DNA of 64,000 nucleotides from Metamycoplasma hyosynoviae (GCF_004365165.1 NZ_SOCH01000004.1:1-64000), one strand, 5' to 3'; positions 1 through 10,506 are shown, numbered from the stretch's first letter. The notes: generated from the letters alone by a model not told the origin. Translations and numbers: made by a program.

Positions 1-15
1 AAAAAAAAAAAAAAA
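1..15. repeat. Homopolymer A tract at window edge
   Basis: A run of at least 15 A residues opens the window and is followed by CGC. It resembles the A15 tract at 10339-10353, which is also followed by CGC and sits in the promoter of a leftward surface-protein operon. The left flank is outside the window, so a promoter role for an unseen leftward gene is only inferred. Confidence 0.4.
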
Positions 16-194
16 CGCTCATTAAAAACAATAAAATGCAAAAAAATACTTAATAAAACTACTTTTTTATGAATCTTAATAAATTAGTAATATAGTATAA
101 AAATAGAAAAACGCAAATTTATGTATTAACAAAAAAGATAATTTATTTATATTGCAATTTAATAATAAATAATAAATTATATTGGGATAAAAAA

Positions 195-222
195 GTTAGA
201 CTCAATTTGTTAAATCTCTCAC
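195..222. repeat. Dispersed short repeat, copy 1
   Basis: Sixteen bases (195-210, GTTAGACTCAATTTGT) and, one base later, eleven bases (212-222, AAATCTCTCAC) recur in the same order and orientation at 10451-10466 and 10478-10488. Both copies lie just beyond a decayed minus-strand reading frame. This looks like a shared end of a small element or a duplicated 3' flank. No intact transposase is attached. Confidence 0.6.
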
Positions 223-245
223 TATTTGTAAAAAAAGATAGGCCT

Positions 246-395
246 TTATACCAAATTTTTCCATAAATCTTCATCCTTATATCAATCAATGAATTTCTTA
301 ATTATTTTATTTAATTCATTAAAAGTAAATGTTTTAATTTTTTGATAAAATTCAGGAAAATTTCTATAAACTGGGGTATAGTAATGGCCAAACAT
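246..395 (-). pseudogene. Short orphan coding remnant
   Basis: A 49-codon minus-strand frame begins at ATG 395 and ends in TAA at 246. It encodes an aromatic and lysine-rich peptide (starts MFGHYYTPVYRNFPEF, ends WYKDEDLWKNLV) and uses one UGA as Trp. There is no ribosome-binding site, and the frame stays open only a few codons upstream of the ATG. The composition looks like the C-terminal end of a real protein rather than random sequence. I do not recognise the family. The dispersed repeat at 195-222 lies directly downstream, which suggests a degraded mobile or duplicated gene. Confidence 0.35.
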
Positions 396-441
396 ATCTA
401 TATAACTCTTAATTTTTTAATGTAAAATAATTATGGTAATA

Positions 442-463
442 ATGAGAATTTATCTATTCTCAT
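442..463 (+). promoter_or_regulatory. Hairpin upstream of gpmI
   Basis: An 8-bp inverted repeat (ATGAGAAT at 442-449 pairing with ATTCTCAT at 456-463, 6-nt loop) lies 36 nt before the gpmI start. No T-tract follows, so it is not a standard terminator. It may be a leader structure or an operator. Confidence 0.35.
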
Positions 464-498
464 AATAATAAATTGGAAATCAAGGGTTTTAATTTAAT

Positions 499-1995
499 AT
501 GAAAAAAATAATATTAACCGTAATTGATGGATTAGGGTTAAGAGAAGAAAAACAAGGTAATGGGTATGTACTTGCCAATCATCCTACATTTGATAAATTA
601 TTCAAAAATTATCCAAATAGTGTTTTACAAGCATCAGGAAAATATGTAGGACTTCCTGATGGTCAAATTGGAAATAGTGAAGTAGGACATTTAAATATTG
701 GAGCTGGAAGGATAGTTTATACAGGGCTATCATTAATAAATAATGCTATCGAAACAAATACTTTTAAAGATAATGAAGTATTAAAAAATACAATACTTGA
801 TTGTAAAAAAACTAATACAACATTACATTTAATGGGTCTTTTAAGTCCTGGCGGAGTGCATTCTATTGACAAACATTTATTTGCAATTTTAGATATGGCA
901 AATGCATTAGGATTAAAAAAAGTTAGTGTTCATATCTTTGGCGATGGTAGGGATGTTAAACCTCAATCAATTTCTGATTCTTTACTTCCATTAAAGGAAA
1001 TTTTGAAAAAATACAATTACAAACTTTCATCAATTGCTGGCAGATTTTATGCTATGGATAGAGACAAAATATTTGAACGTAATCAACTTGCTTATGATGC
1101 TTTAATCGGTAAATCTAAGAACATAATTTCAAATGTTGATGATTATATTGATGAACAATACAAGAAACAGATCTTTGATGAATTCTTTGTTCCTGCACAA
1201 TTAAAAGATGGTGATTTTATAAAAAATAACGATTCAATAGTTTTCTTCAACTTCCGTCCTGATCGTGCTAGACAATTAAGCCATATGTTTATAGGTTCAA
1301 ATTTATATGAATACGAACCAAAAGATAAAATAAAAATTAATCACTTTGTTTCTATGATGAAATATGAAGGCATTAACTCAGAAATAGCATTCACTGAAAT
1401 GTTTGTAAATAATCCATTAGGTGAAGTATTAGAAACAAATAATATCAAACAACTTCGTTTAGCTGAAACTCAAAAATATGCACACGTTACATTTTTTATG
1501 GATGGTGGTATTGACAAAGTTTATAATCTAGAAGATAGAATCTTAGTTGATTCAATAAAAGCAGAATCATTTGCAACTTGCCCACAAATGAGTGCAAAAG
1601 AAATAACAGATAAACTCCTTGAAAAAATCCAAAATATAGACTTTGTAATTATGAACTATGCTAACCCTGATATGGTAGGTCATACAGGTGATTTAAAAGC
1701 AACAATAAAAGCCATTGAATTTCTGGATACACAATTTAAAAGAATATTAGACTATGTTGAAAATAACCCTAATGTAACTTGATTTATAACAGCAGATCAT
1801 GGAAATGCTGAAATAACTGAAGATGAATTTGGAAAGCCGGCAACTAAACACACTACAAATCCAGTTATGTTTATATCAACCGATAAATCAATTAAATTAA
1901 ATAATGGAATTTTAGCTGATGTAGCCCCTACTATTTTGAATTATCTAAAAATAGATATTCCGAAAGAAATGACAGGAAAATCTCTTTTAAAATAA
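499..1995 (+). CDS. gpmI: 2,3-bisphosphoglycerate-independent phosphoglycerate mutase
   Basis: This is a 498-aa cytosolic enzyme that interconverts 3- and 2-phosphoglycerate in lower glycolysis. The frame is complete only when the UGA at 1780-1782 is read as Trp. Family hallmarks are visible: VIDGLG at residues 8-13 (metal-binding Asp), the nucleophile loop GNSEVGH with Ser60, [16 protein letters not shown], and the C-terminal metal-binding motif ADHGNAE. The length matches the usual 500-515 aa. The ATG at 499 is preceded only by a weak purine stretch (CAAGG). The gene is monocistronic, with a probable terminator after it. Confidence 0.96.
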
Positions 1996-2015
1996 TTTAA
2001 TCAAAAATATTTTAG

Positions 2016-2052
2016 ACAGGGATAATGCTAAATTGTTGTTCCTGTTTTTATT
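2016..2052 (+). terminator. Probable terminator after gpmI
   Basis: ACAGG (2016-2020) can pair with CCTGT (2041-2045), and a T-rich tail follows. The loop is long (20 nt) and the stem short, so the call is tentative. Its position just after the gpmI stop is appropriate. Confidence 0.4.
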
Positions 2053-2218
2053 TTTTGAAAGTTAAAACAAACTTTAAACTTTGTTAATAATGTTTTTAAC
2101 ATTCTTATTAATATAAATTTTTATAAAAAATGATTATTGTGCTAATATTTAGTATCCAATTTTTAAAGTCATAAATTTACTTTTATGCTTATTAATTTTC
2201 AAGAAAGAATTAATTATT

Positions 2219-4186
2219 ATGAAAAAATCTTTTCCTTTAATCTTATCTTCATCTTGTTTATTAACTATTTCACCTCTTATGTTAATTGCTAAAAAATGTG
2301 AGAAAGAAGAAAAAAGTTTTTTACTTAAACTTGAAACACATGAAGCAGCAGAATTAATTCAAAAAGAAAACAAAAATGAGAATTTTGTGCTTTTAGATGT
2401 AAGAACACAAGGTGAAGTTGATGAGAACTACATTGAGGGTTCTAAAAATATTGATTTCAATAAAAAGGATTTTTCTGAACAACTTGAAAAACTTGATAAA
2501 AATAAAAAATATTTGATTTATTGTCGTACAGAAAATAGATCTCAAAAAGCAGCTAAACTTATGAAGGGTTTAGGTTTTAGATACATTTATTGAATGAATG
2601 GTGGAATTACTAAATGGCTAAAAGAAAATCGTCCTGTAATTTATCCTCAAAATAAATCATCATTAATGGATTTAAAAATTTCAAGTGTTAAAAACATTTA
2701 TCAATTAAATGAAAATATAAGCATAAAAATTGAACTTAAAAATCTTGCTAATGAAAGTTCGACTGAAACTCCTATTTCTTCTTCTTATGTTTTAGAACTA
2801 AAAGATGAATCAGGCAATTTACTTGAAACTAACACACTTAATGCTGGAAATAAAATTGATTTAAATTTAAGCGAAACTTTCAATTCAATTAAATCATTAG
2901 ATAAAGATAAATCATATATATTGCACATTTCTTCAAATACAAATAATGAACTTGCTTATGGAACTTATATTTTTCAAATTTCTTCTGATATAAAGCAAGA
3001 AAATAGTTTTGAAGACTATAAAAATTTAGGTGCTTTTAATCACATAAATAATAATCCATTCGAAGAAGTTAATCAAGAATTTTTAAAAAAACATTATGGT
3101 AAAAATTTACTTCAATACAAAGTTTTAACCAATAAACTTGAAAAAAAACAACTTAGAGAATTAGTAGATTTAAAAAGGAAAACCATTGTAATATTTGCAA
3201 GCTCTACATGTTTATCTTGTATGGAATCATTAATAGAATTATCTAAATTTAATCTTTCTAACTTTAATTATTTAAAAATAATGACTTCTATTGATGAGAA
3301 AAATCCTAATGTTTCTATTTCAGAAACCGAAGTTGTTTTTGACGAACAAAAAATTAGTGATGAAAAAAATACTGCTTTATATGATGGTATTGATTCAATT
3401 TGATTAAAAAGAATGGATTTTAAAACTACACCAAAATTTGTTCTACTTGATGAATTTGGAAAAATAATAAATGTTTCTGAAAACATTCAAAGGGAAATGT
3501 TTGGTTCTAAATTTAATGAAATAGTGGAAAAAACATTTTGCGAAAAGCTTCAACTTAAAAATAATGACTCAAATAATCCTTCAAACACAAATAATACCAA
3601 ACCTGAAGAAGAACCTATTTTTATTGAACCAAATGACAAAAATAGAACATTTGACCAAAGAAAAAAACTAGGACAATTTAATTCAATATCAGATCATCTT
3701 GAACTAATAACAAAGAAACTATATGGTAAAAATATCTCTGATTTCCATTTGTTAAATTCAAAAAATGAATCTAAAACCATAGGCGAAGTAATACAACATA
3801 AGAATAAGCCAACTGTTTTGATTTTTGGTAGAACTAATTGCGGATATTGTGTTTATGCATTACACCATTTCAAAACTCTTGCACAAAAAAATGAATACAA
3901 TGTAATTGATGCAATTAATCCCGCTTCTGATTGAAAAGATTTTATTGAGCAAGAACAATTACAAGACATTCAAGACAAGACACTTTTTAGACCAATTAAA
4001 TCTGATGAATGAAATCAAATCATAACTCACTATCATTATGTTCCACAAATATTTATTCTAGATAAAAACCAAAATATTACTTTCTTTTTAGGTTCAAATT
4101 GACAAGGCAATTATGTTAGTTTAATGATAGAAAAAGTAGCAGATACTATATCAGTTCCTATCGCAACTACAAGAGCATACAATTAG
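2219..4186 (+). CDS. Rhodanese plus two thioredoxin-like domains, lipoprotein
   Basis: This is a predicted 655-aa surface lipoprotein, read with four UGA-Trp codons. The signal peptide ends in the box LIAKKC (Cys27). A rhodanese domain follows (about 40-150) with the active-site loop CRTENRS (Cys102) and the Asp-Val-Arg motif LLDVRT. After a beta-rich spacer come two thioredoxin-fold segments. The first carries FASSTCLSC (Cys331/Cys334) and the second FGRTNCGYC (Cys541/Cys544). Both are introduced by similar sequences (KKHYGKN and KKLYGKN), which indicates internal duplication. The CxxC pairs suggest thiol-disulfide exchange or sulfur transfer outside the membrane. The natural substrate is unknown. 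It is flanked by terminators and appears to be its own transcription unit. Confidence 0.85.
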
Positions 4187-4193
4187 TATGTTC

Positions 4194-4219
4194 TTTTTTT
4201 ACCTTATAGGTAAAAAAAA
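4194..4219. terminator. Bidirectional terminator before arcB
   Basis: An 11-bp perfect stem (TTTTTTTACCT pairing with AGGTAAAAAAA, 3-nt loop) starts eight bases after the stop codon at 4186. The U-tract is built into the stem, so it can work in either direction. Confidence 0.7.
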
Positions 4220-4266
4220 CATTTTTAAAAAATCTTATAAGTATCATATAGTTTTTAAAATTAAAG

Positions 4267-4272
4267 TATAAT
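4267..4272 (+). promoter_or_regulatory. -10 box of the arcB-arcC operon
   Basis: TATAAT at 4267-4272 lies about 95 nt upstream of arcB, in the only gap between the preceding terminator and the gene. No convincing -35 hexamer is visible, as is common in mycoplasmas. The roughly 90-nt leader ends in a strong AAAGGAG ribosome-binding site. Confidence 0.5.
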
Positions 4273-4366
4273 TTAGGAGTGTTTTACACATTTAAATTTA
4301 AATAACAATTAAAACAATATCGATATTAAACTTTATATATAAAAATTACTTTAAAGGAGTATTTTA

Positions 4367-5410
4367 ATGCCGATGAATTTAAAAGGTCGTAGTCTAGATT
4401 CAGCTTTGAACTTTACTACTGATCAAATTAATTATCTAATTGATCTTGCTATTGACTTGAAAAAAGCTAAATACCAAGGTCTACACGTAAATAGCAGACC
4501 ATTAACTGGTAAAAACATTGCTATTATGTTCCAAAAAGACTCAACTAGAACACGTTGTGCATTCGAAGTAGCAGCTGCTGATTTAGGTGCAAGCTGTACT
4601 TACATAGGACCTGCAGGTTCAAACTTCGGTAAAAAAGAATCTATCGAAGATACTGCTATGGTATTAGGTCAATTCTATGATGGAATTGAATTTAGAGGAT
4701 TCAAACAAGCTGATGTTGATGCACTTGTAAAATATTCAGGTGTACCTGTATGAAATGGCCTAACCGATGACGAACACCCAACCCAAATGCTAGCTGACTA
4801 TATGACTATGAAAGAATACCTAGGTGATTTAAAAGGTAAAAAAGTTGTATTTGCTGGTGATATTAAAAACAACGTTGCTCGTTCAATTATGATTGGTGCA
4901 GCATTTGTTGGTGCTAATGTAGTTCTATGTGGACCTAAAGCACAACATGATATAGTTAAAAACGGTGCTGGACACAAAGAAGTTTACAAGGCTTGTCAAG
5001 AATTATTTAAACGTAATGGTGGATCTGTATCATTTTCAGATGACAAAATTAAAGCTGCTAAAGATGCTGATGTTATCTACACCGACGTTTGAGTATCACT
5101 AGGAGAAGATTTTTCACTATTTGACAGTCGTATTAAAGAACTTGGTGATTTCCAAGTAGATATGGCTATGATTAAAGCTGCTAAAGAAAGTGTTATCTTC
5201 CTACACTGTCTTCCAGCATTCCACGATGACCATACATTATTCTCAGCACAAATTAAAGCTGATTTAGGTAAAAAATACCCTGTTGTTGCTACTGGTGCTA
5301 TGGAAGTTACTGATGAAGTATTCCAATCAAAATACAACAAATCAATTGAACAAGCTGGAAACAGAATGCACTCAATTAAAGCTGTTATCCTAGCTACATT
5401 AGGCTACTAA
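4367..5410 (+). CDS. arcB: Ornithine carbamoyltransferase (catabolic)
   Basis: This 347-aa enzyme catalyses phosphorolysis of citrulline to ornithine and carbamoyl phosphate in the arginine dihydrolase pathway. The transcarbamoylase signatures are present: carbamoyl-phosphate site STRTR (59-63), HPTQ (137-140) and HCLPA (280-284). Two UGA codons encode Trp (W129, and one just after YTDV). AAAGGAG lies 8 nt before the ATG at 4367; the ATG at 4373 is a possible alternative start. arcC follows after a single base, so the two genes form an operon. This placement beside carbamate kinase supports the catabolic rather than the biosynthetic role. arcA is not in the window. Confidence 0.97.
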
Positions 5411-5411
5411 T

Positions 5412-6344
5412 ATGAGTAGAATTGTTATAGCATTAGGCGGAAACGCCTTAGGTAATAACCCAGAAGAACAAAAAGAATTAGTAAAACTACCAGCAAAAAA
5501 AATTGCTGAACTTGTTAAAGCAGGACACGAAGTTATTGTAGGTCATGGTAATGGACCTCAAGTTGGAATGATTTTCAATGGTATGTCAGATGCTTGCAAA
5601 GTTAATGTTAAAAGCCCATTAATTCCTCTTCCAGAAGCCGGAGCTATGAGTCAAGGTTACATCGGACTTCATATGGTAAATGCTATTACTAATGCATTTA
5701 CACAAGAAAAACTAGAAAAAGAAGTTCTATATATTCTTACTCAAACTCTAGTTGATGAAAAAGACAAAGCTTTCCAAAACCCAACAAAACCAATAGGACC
5801 ATTTTATGCAACTAAAGAAGAAGCTGAAAAAATGAATCCTAACAGTACAATTGTAGAGGATGCTGGTCGTGGTTTTAGAAAAGTTGTTGCTTCACCTTTA
5901 CCTTTAAACTTTGTTGGAATCAACCAAATTAAAGCAGCAGTTGAAAATGGAGCTACCGTTATAGTTGGTGGTGGTGGTGGTATTCCATCAGTTAAAGACA
6001 AAAAAGGTTTTATTACTCCGGTTGATGGTGTTATTGATAAAGACTTTGCTCTTGCAAAAATAGCGTCATTAGTTAAAGCAGATTATTTTGTAGTATTAAC
6101 AGCAGTAGATAATGTTATGGTTAACTATAAACAACCTAACCAAAAAGCTTTAACTCACACAAATAAAGTTGAATTAGAAAAATACATTCAAGAAAATCAA
6201 TTTGCTCCTGGAAGTATGTTACCAAAGGTTAAAGCAGCAATTAAATTCGTTGAAGAAGGTGGTAAAGCTTCATTCATCGGAGATCTAAAAGATCTAGAAG
6301 CTATTATCGCTGAAAAAACTGGTACAAAAATTACTCTTAAATAA
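5412..6344 (+). CDS. arcC: Carbamate kinase
   Basis: This 310-aa kinase transfers the phosphate of carbamoyl phosphate to ADP, the ATP-yielding last step of arginine fermentation. Amino-acid kinase fold motifs are clear: ALGGNALG near the N terminus, GHGNGPQVG, EAGAMSQGYIG, EDAGRGFRKVVASPLP, the glycine loop VGGGGGIPSV, and a C-terminal GSMLPKVKAA. The length is normal for the family. The gene begins one base after the arcB stop without its own strong ribosome-binding site, which points to translational coupling. A strong terminator follows at once, so arcB-arcC is a closed two-gene unit. Confidence 0.97.
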   Translation: MSRIVIALGGNALGNNPEEQKELVKLPAKKIAELVKAGHEVIVGHGNGPQVGMIFNGMSDACKVNVKSPLIPLPEAGAMSQGYIGLHMVNAITNAFTQEKLEKEVLYILTQTLVDEKDKAFQNPTKPIGPFYATKEEAEKMNPNSTIVEDAGRGFRKVVASPLPLNFVGINQIKAAVENGATVIVGGGGGIPSVKDKKGFITPVDGVIDKDFALAKIASLVKADYFVVLTAVDNVMVNYKQPNQKALTHTNKVELEKYIQENQFAPGSMLPKVKAAIKFVEEGGKASFIGDLKDLEAIIAEKTGTKITLK

Positions 6345-6346
6345 AA

Positions 6347-6394
6347 ACAAAAAAAATAGACTCAGAGATAAAAATTCTAAGTCTATTTTTTTGT
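6347..6394. terminator. Bidirectional terminator, arcC versus leftward surface gene
   Basis: A near-perfect long stem (A-rich arm 6347-6362 ending TAGACT, arm 6380-6394 starting AGTCTA) starts three bases after the arcC stop. It lies between convergent genes and has A/T tracts on both sides, so it can serve both. Confidence 0.85.
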
Positions 6395-6415
6395 TTTAGT
6401 ATTAGTTATTTTTTG

Positions 6416-9400
6416 CTAACTTTGGTTTCACTCAATTTTTAATTGACCGTTAATTCCATTAGTACTATCATTTTTTCAATATTGACCTACTCAATAATCA
6501 CTTCATTCTGTAGGTTTTGATTGAATACCTTTAACTTTTATAATAACATTTGTGATACCGGTTAATTGTATTTGATATAGTTGATTCATATGATCAAAGG
6601 GATTATCTAAGATATTATATTTATTATTTGCTTCTGTAAAATACAATATAAATGGTTCTACCTTTTTTACTGTGTTAGGTAAAATAATGTTGACATTTTC
6701 GGTCGTCCAATGAAATGCCTGATGTTTTATCTCTTCGAGAGGGCATTCAGAAAAATCTAAAGTAGTATTTTTGAAATTAACAAATGAATTGTTATGTAGA
6801 ATTCTTAATTGTTTCAAATCTTTGAGATTTTCAATATTATCTGTTGCAATTATTTTTGCTTTTATTTCTTTAGTATTAGTTGGCAAATTAATTTTTTGAG
6901 ACTTTCCATTCAAACCAAAATCTAAAATATTTGATGAACTATCACTAGAAAAATCAGGAAATGTAATAGTTTCAAGTGAAGTAATATCATTTAATAAAAA
7001 ACGCATTGGAAATTGGTCAAATTTATGATTAGTCAATTTTATTTCTTTTAATTTTTTCATTCTCTCTAGAATGAAATTTTTTTGTTCATCATGTTTCAAT
7101 TTTGATAGATGTAAATTGATTTTTTCAATATTTAACCCTGAAAAAGCATTTTTAGAAATTTTTTCATATTGTAATTCATTGTTAAACTCTGTACTTGAAT
7201 TTTTATTATCAACTACCTTATACAAAATTTTGCTGTCGGCTGATTCTAAAAATGAAAATTCATTTATTGTATTTAATTTTAACTTTTCACCTTCGCTTGA
7301 TTTTAATAGATTAAATCTAAATGAACCTTTCCCAATTCTTCCGTGATCTGCAGTTATTTCAGTAAAAAAACTGTGAAAGTCATGAATCAAATTGAAATAA
7401 TATGTAGAATAACTAACATCTTGTGCGTGATAATTTTCACTTTTTTCTATGTAATTACAAAAAGTAGTAAATAATTGTCCTTCAATTGTTTCAACATTAT
7501 CATACATTTCTAAATATGCAAGTGACGAAGAATCACCATTTATAAGTGAAGTAATTTTCTTAATTGATTTTGGCAATTTTATTGCCGCTATTTTTGCATA
7601 TTCTTCACCATAATCTGAAGAAATAATTAAATTGCTTACTTCTTGAATACCTTCTTCTAAGACTACTCCATATAATGGAGAACCATTTGAGTATGCTCTA
7701 TTAACACCACTAAATAATGTACCAACTTTGATTACTTTATATGAACCGATTTTTGCAGGAACTTTATATTGTGATAAATTTTTTCTTTCATTTAAGAAAG
7801 CTACTTTATGTCCATTATGTTCAATGATTTCATATGAAAAATCTGCTGTATTATCCGTTGATGTTTTAAAATCACTTATAGTTTTACTATATTCTTGCGA
7901 AATTGTATTATTCGTTTTATCTTTTACTTTATAAGTAATTGTGATTTTATCAGCATCAGTTTGTTTCACTTTAATTGAATCTTGAACAAATTCGCAACGT
8001 TTGTCAATTATTTTTGTATCAATACTATCAAATTTATCTCAAAATTCATAAGCCATATGATCATCTTTAGTTGATACATCAAATTCAACTTTTTGAGCCA
8101 AGTTTTCAATTAATTCTTGTGACATTTTAAACCCAGTAATAGTTTTTGATACTTGTTTAGAATAAATTCCTGGTCTACCTTCTTTTTCTTTAATTCTAAA
8201 GTGAACATTAATTGAAACTAAATCACTAAGTTTTTCAATAACAAAAGTACTTAAATCAATTTCGTATTTATTGTTATCAAATGTTTTTCTTAAAATTTGA
8301 TTTTGATTATTTATATCTGAAATATATTGAGAACTTTTGTTCTCTACATCTAACTCCACTTGATCAATATAAGCATTTAATTCTTCTGGTGTTAAATAAT
8401 TTTTAAAACCTGTTATTTCAATACTTCTAGAATTAGAGATAATATTGTTTGCATTATCTTTTAATTTAACTATAGCGTCAATTTTCTTAGGATATCCACC
8501 TTCGGTTTTAAATTCAGTAAAGATTAATTCATAGTTTGATGGAAGGTTAACGCCTTTATTTTTAGCTATAACTTTTGTTTGAATGGCATCTTGAGGAAAT
8601 ACTGAAGATGCGTCTTCATAAGAAAATGTAAGTTCGTTCAAATATTGTGTCAATTGAGTTGAAGTTTTAGCAAAATCATTAAACTTTACTTCTAAAACAT
8701 TTGAAGTAAATTTATCATCATCTATTGATTTAACTTTTATTTGATATGAAAAAATTGCCGTCGATTTTTCATCATCGGTTTTTACATCAACATTTACAAT
8801 TTCATATTGAAGCGCGTCATTATTATCTTGTTTTAGATAAATGTTGAAATATTTAAACTTACCATTTTCATCTTTTTCAGCAACTTCAGAAGCTAGTTTA
8901 ATATTTCTATTAAAGTTTAAAAATTCTATTTTAACCTTGTCGTTAATTCTATCTTTTTCATTTGCAGAAATTTGACCTAGTTTATCAAGTTCCGCTTTTT
9001 CTTTTGGTGGTTTTATATCTCTAAATTCAAAACTTTGATAGTTTGATTGTGCTTTCGTAACTTTGTTACGAATAGCAAACTTAGTACGGAAGGTAGTATA
9101 GGGTTTGTCTTTATCAAGTGGTTGTTTATTAACTTCATTTTCTTCAGTTTCGACAATTAACTCATAAAGTTTATTGTTTAATCCGCTAGCAACAAAATCT
9201 GCTATATTTTTAATATCGTCTTTAGTTTTAGTATCTTTATCTTTTACATCTATTTTTAAAGATTGTAAAACTTTATCAAGATATGCAACTTTTCTTTGGT
9301 TTGAAAAAACCGTGGTAAGTGTTACTATTGAAGAAAGTGCTGTAATTGCCGCTCCTGCTGCCGATCAAATAATAACTTTGTTTTTCGGATTTTGAGTTTT

Positions 9401-9469
9401 AACTTTATCTTGATTTTGCTTAGGCGATTGTTCTTGTGTGTTTAAATTTTTCTGTTCTTGCTCTTTCAT
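6416..9469 (-). CDS. Large membrane-anchored surface protein with leucine-rich repeats (copy 1)
   Basis: This is a 1017-aa protein with several UGA-Trp codons. After a charged, Gln/Lys-rich N terminus, one hydrophobic segment (about residues 31-55, VIIWSAAGAAITALSS...) anchors it in the membrane with the rest outside. The middle holds repeated 80-100-aa modules that end in motifs such as EITGFKNY and TITGFKMS, resembling the mycoplasma lipoprotein-associated domain. The last 480 residues look like BspA-type leucine-rich repeats (IKLPKSIKKITSLI, KNAFSGLNIEKINL, IILPNTVKKVEPFI). It is probably adhesive or antigenic. It starts 14 nt after the 267-aa tail-anchored gene, with AAGGA before ATG 9469. 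A paralogue lies at 10905-14225. Confidence 0.85.
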
Positions 9470-9483
9470 TTAGTTTCCTTAAA

Positions 9484-10287
9484 TTACAAGATTTTTGCAA
9501 ATGATAAGATTAGAAAAATTAAGTTAATTAAAAATAGGCCCGAAATAACGCCAATAACTGCAAATACTCATTTCGGCATTTTGTATCGAACAGTTGAAAT
9601 CTTAATTGATTCAGTGGCTTCAAAACCTGTGTTTTTCAAAATTTCAGAAATCTTAGAACTTGCTAAAATTGCTTCTGAATAATATTGGGTTGGTGTACCA
9701 ATGCCACCAATAGTTTTGATGAAAATTTGTGATTTAGTTTTATCTTGTTCTAGAAAATAATAAACATCAACATCGCTGCCGTTTTCCAAAGTGTTTTCTA
9801 TCACAATTTTGCCGTTAAAGTTTTCCAACGTTCCTTTAACATCTGATTTTTGAATATCTTTAGCTTTTTTAGTTTTAGCAAGTAGTTCAATTTTTACTTT
9901 TAAAGCTAAATCGTCAAGTGTTTGACTAGCAGCGGCTGTTGAAACTTGTTTGATTTCTTCAGTTTTGCCCGCTTGAATTTCTAAAAGTTTGTTTTTCAAC
10001 AAAAATTCAATATTGGTAGTTTTAATATCAACTTTTAAAGCAATTAATTTATCTAAAAGTTGTTTTGATTTTAAAACGTCTAAAATCCCACAAACTTTAT
10101 TTTGAAAGTAAAAATAAAGCATAGTTTGTGGCGCTTTAGCGTTTTGCATAACAAATTGTTTTAATGATTCTAATAAGTTTGGCAAGACTACCGGTTTTGC
10201 TTGCGCTCCAACTTCAGAGATTAAATAAACAGTTTGTTTTGTTTGTGGATGGATAGTTTGTCTTAATAGAAACTTTTTCTCAGCCAT
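9484..10287 (-). CDS. Tail-anchored 267-aa protein (copy 1)
   Basis: I do not recognise the family. The protein begins MAEKKFLLRQTIHPQTKQ, has no signal peptide, and is a mixed alpha/beta soluble domain of about 238 residues. A UGA-encoded Trp follows, then one very hydrophobic C-terminal helix (WVFAVIGVISGLFLINLIF...) ending near the last residue. That is the topology of a tail-anchored inner-face protein. A GGIGTPTQYYSEAILASSKI stretch and an Ala-rich loop are notable. It is the first gene of a two-gene operon with the large surface protein. AAGGAG sits before ATG 10287. About 14 substitutions in 239 aligned residues separate it from the copy at 14238-15041. Confidence 0.85.
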
Positions 10288-10301
10288 TTTTTCTCCTTGT
10301 A

Positions 10302-10313
10302 TTTTACGTAAAA
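10302..10313. promoter_or_regulatory. Conserved palindrome in cassette 1 leader
   Basis: The 12-bp perfect palindrome TTTTACGTAAAA lies between the -10 box and the ribosome-binding site. It recurs at the same place in cassette 2 (15065-15076), although the surrounding leader bases differ. An operator or mRNA structure is possible. Confidence 0.5.
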
Positions 10314-10323
10314 ATTCGAGTGA

Positions 10324-10353
10324 ATTTTATTGCAAAACAAAAAAAAAAAAAAA
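10324..10353 (-). promoter_or_regulatory. Putative phase-variable promoter, cassette 1
   Basis: Read on the minus strand, a T15 tract (10353-10339) is followed by nine bases (GTTTTGCAA) and the -10 box TAAAAT (10329-10324). The start codon is at 10287. The tract covers the position where the -35 element would lie, so slipped-strand length changes would alter promoter spacing. The layout matches the paralogous cassette and known homopolymer-switched mycoplasma lipoprotein promoters. Switching itself is inferred. Confidence 0.65.
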
Positions 10354-10450
10354 CGCCTTAATAAGTGAAAAATAAACAAAAATTTAACTTATTTAAAGCA
10401 ATTTTTTTGAAGAAGTAAAACAAAAGAAATAGTATTGGACTTAACAAAAG

Positions 10451-10488
10451 GTTAGACTCAATTTGTCTTATTCTTATAAATCTCTCAC
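10451..10488. repeat. Dispersed short repeat, copy 2
   Basis: The 16-base and 11-base blocks seen at 195-222 recur here, separated by 12 bases instead of 1. The second block forms the left arm of the hairpin at 10482-10500. The repeat lies about 160 nt downstream of the stop of the decayed reading frame at 10647-10904. Confidence 0.6.
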
Positions 10489-10506
10489 AATTCGTGAGGG
10501 GTTTTT
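10482..10506 (+). terminator. Hairpin with T-tract, plus orientation
   Basis: CTCTCAC pairs with GTGAGGG around the loop AATTC (one G-T wobble), followed by GTTTTT. It has the form of an intrinsic terminator on the + strand, yet no + strand gene precedes it, so it may be left over from a lost element. The rest of the gap between 10354 and 10646 shows no gene. Confidence 0.5.

Noticed and set aside
9174..9682. Plus-strand frames across the junction of the two cassette 1 genes.
   Set aside because: They lie opposite well-supported minus-strand genes and have no conserved motifs or proper start signals.
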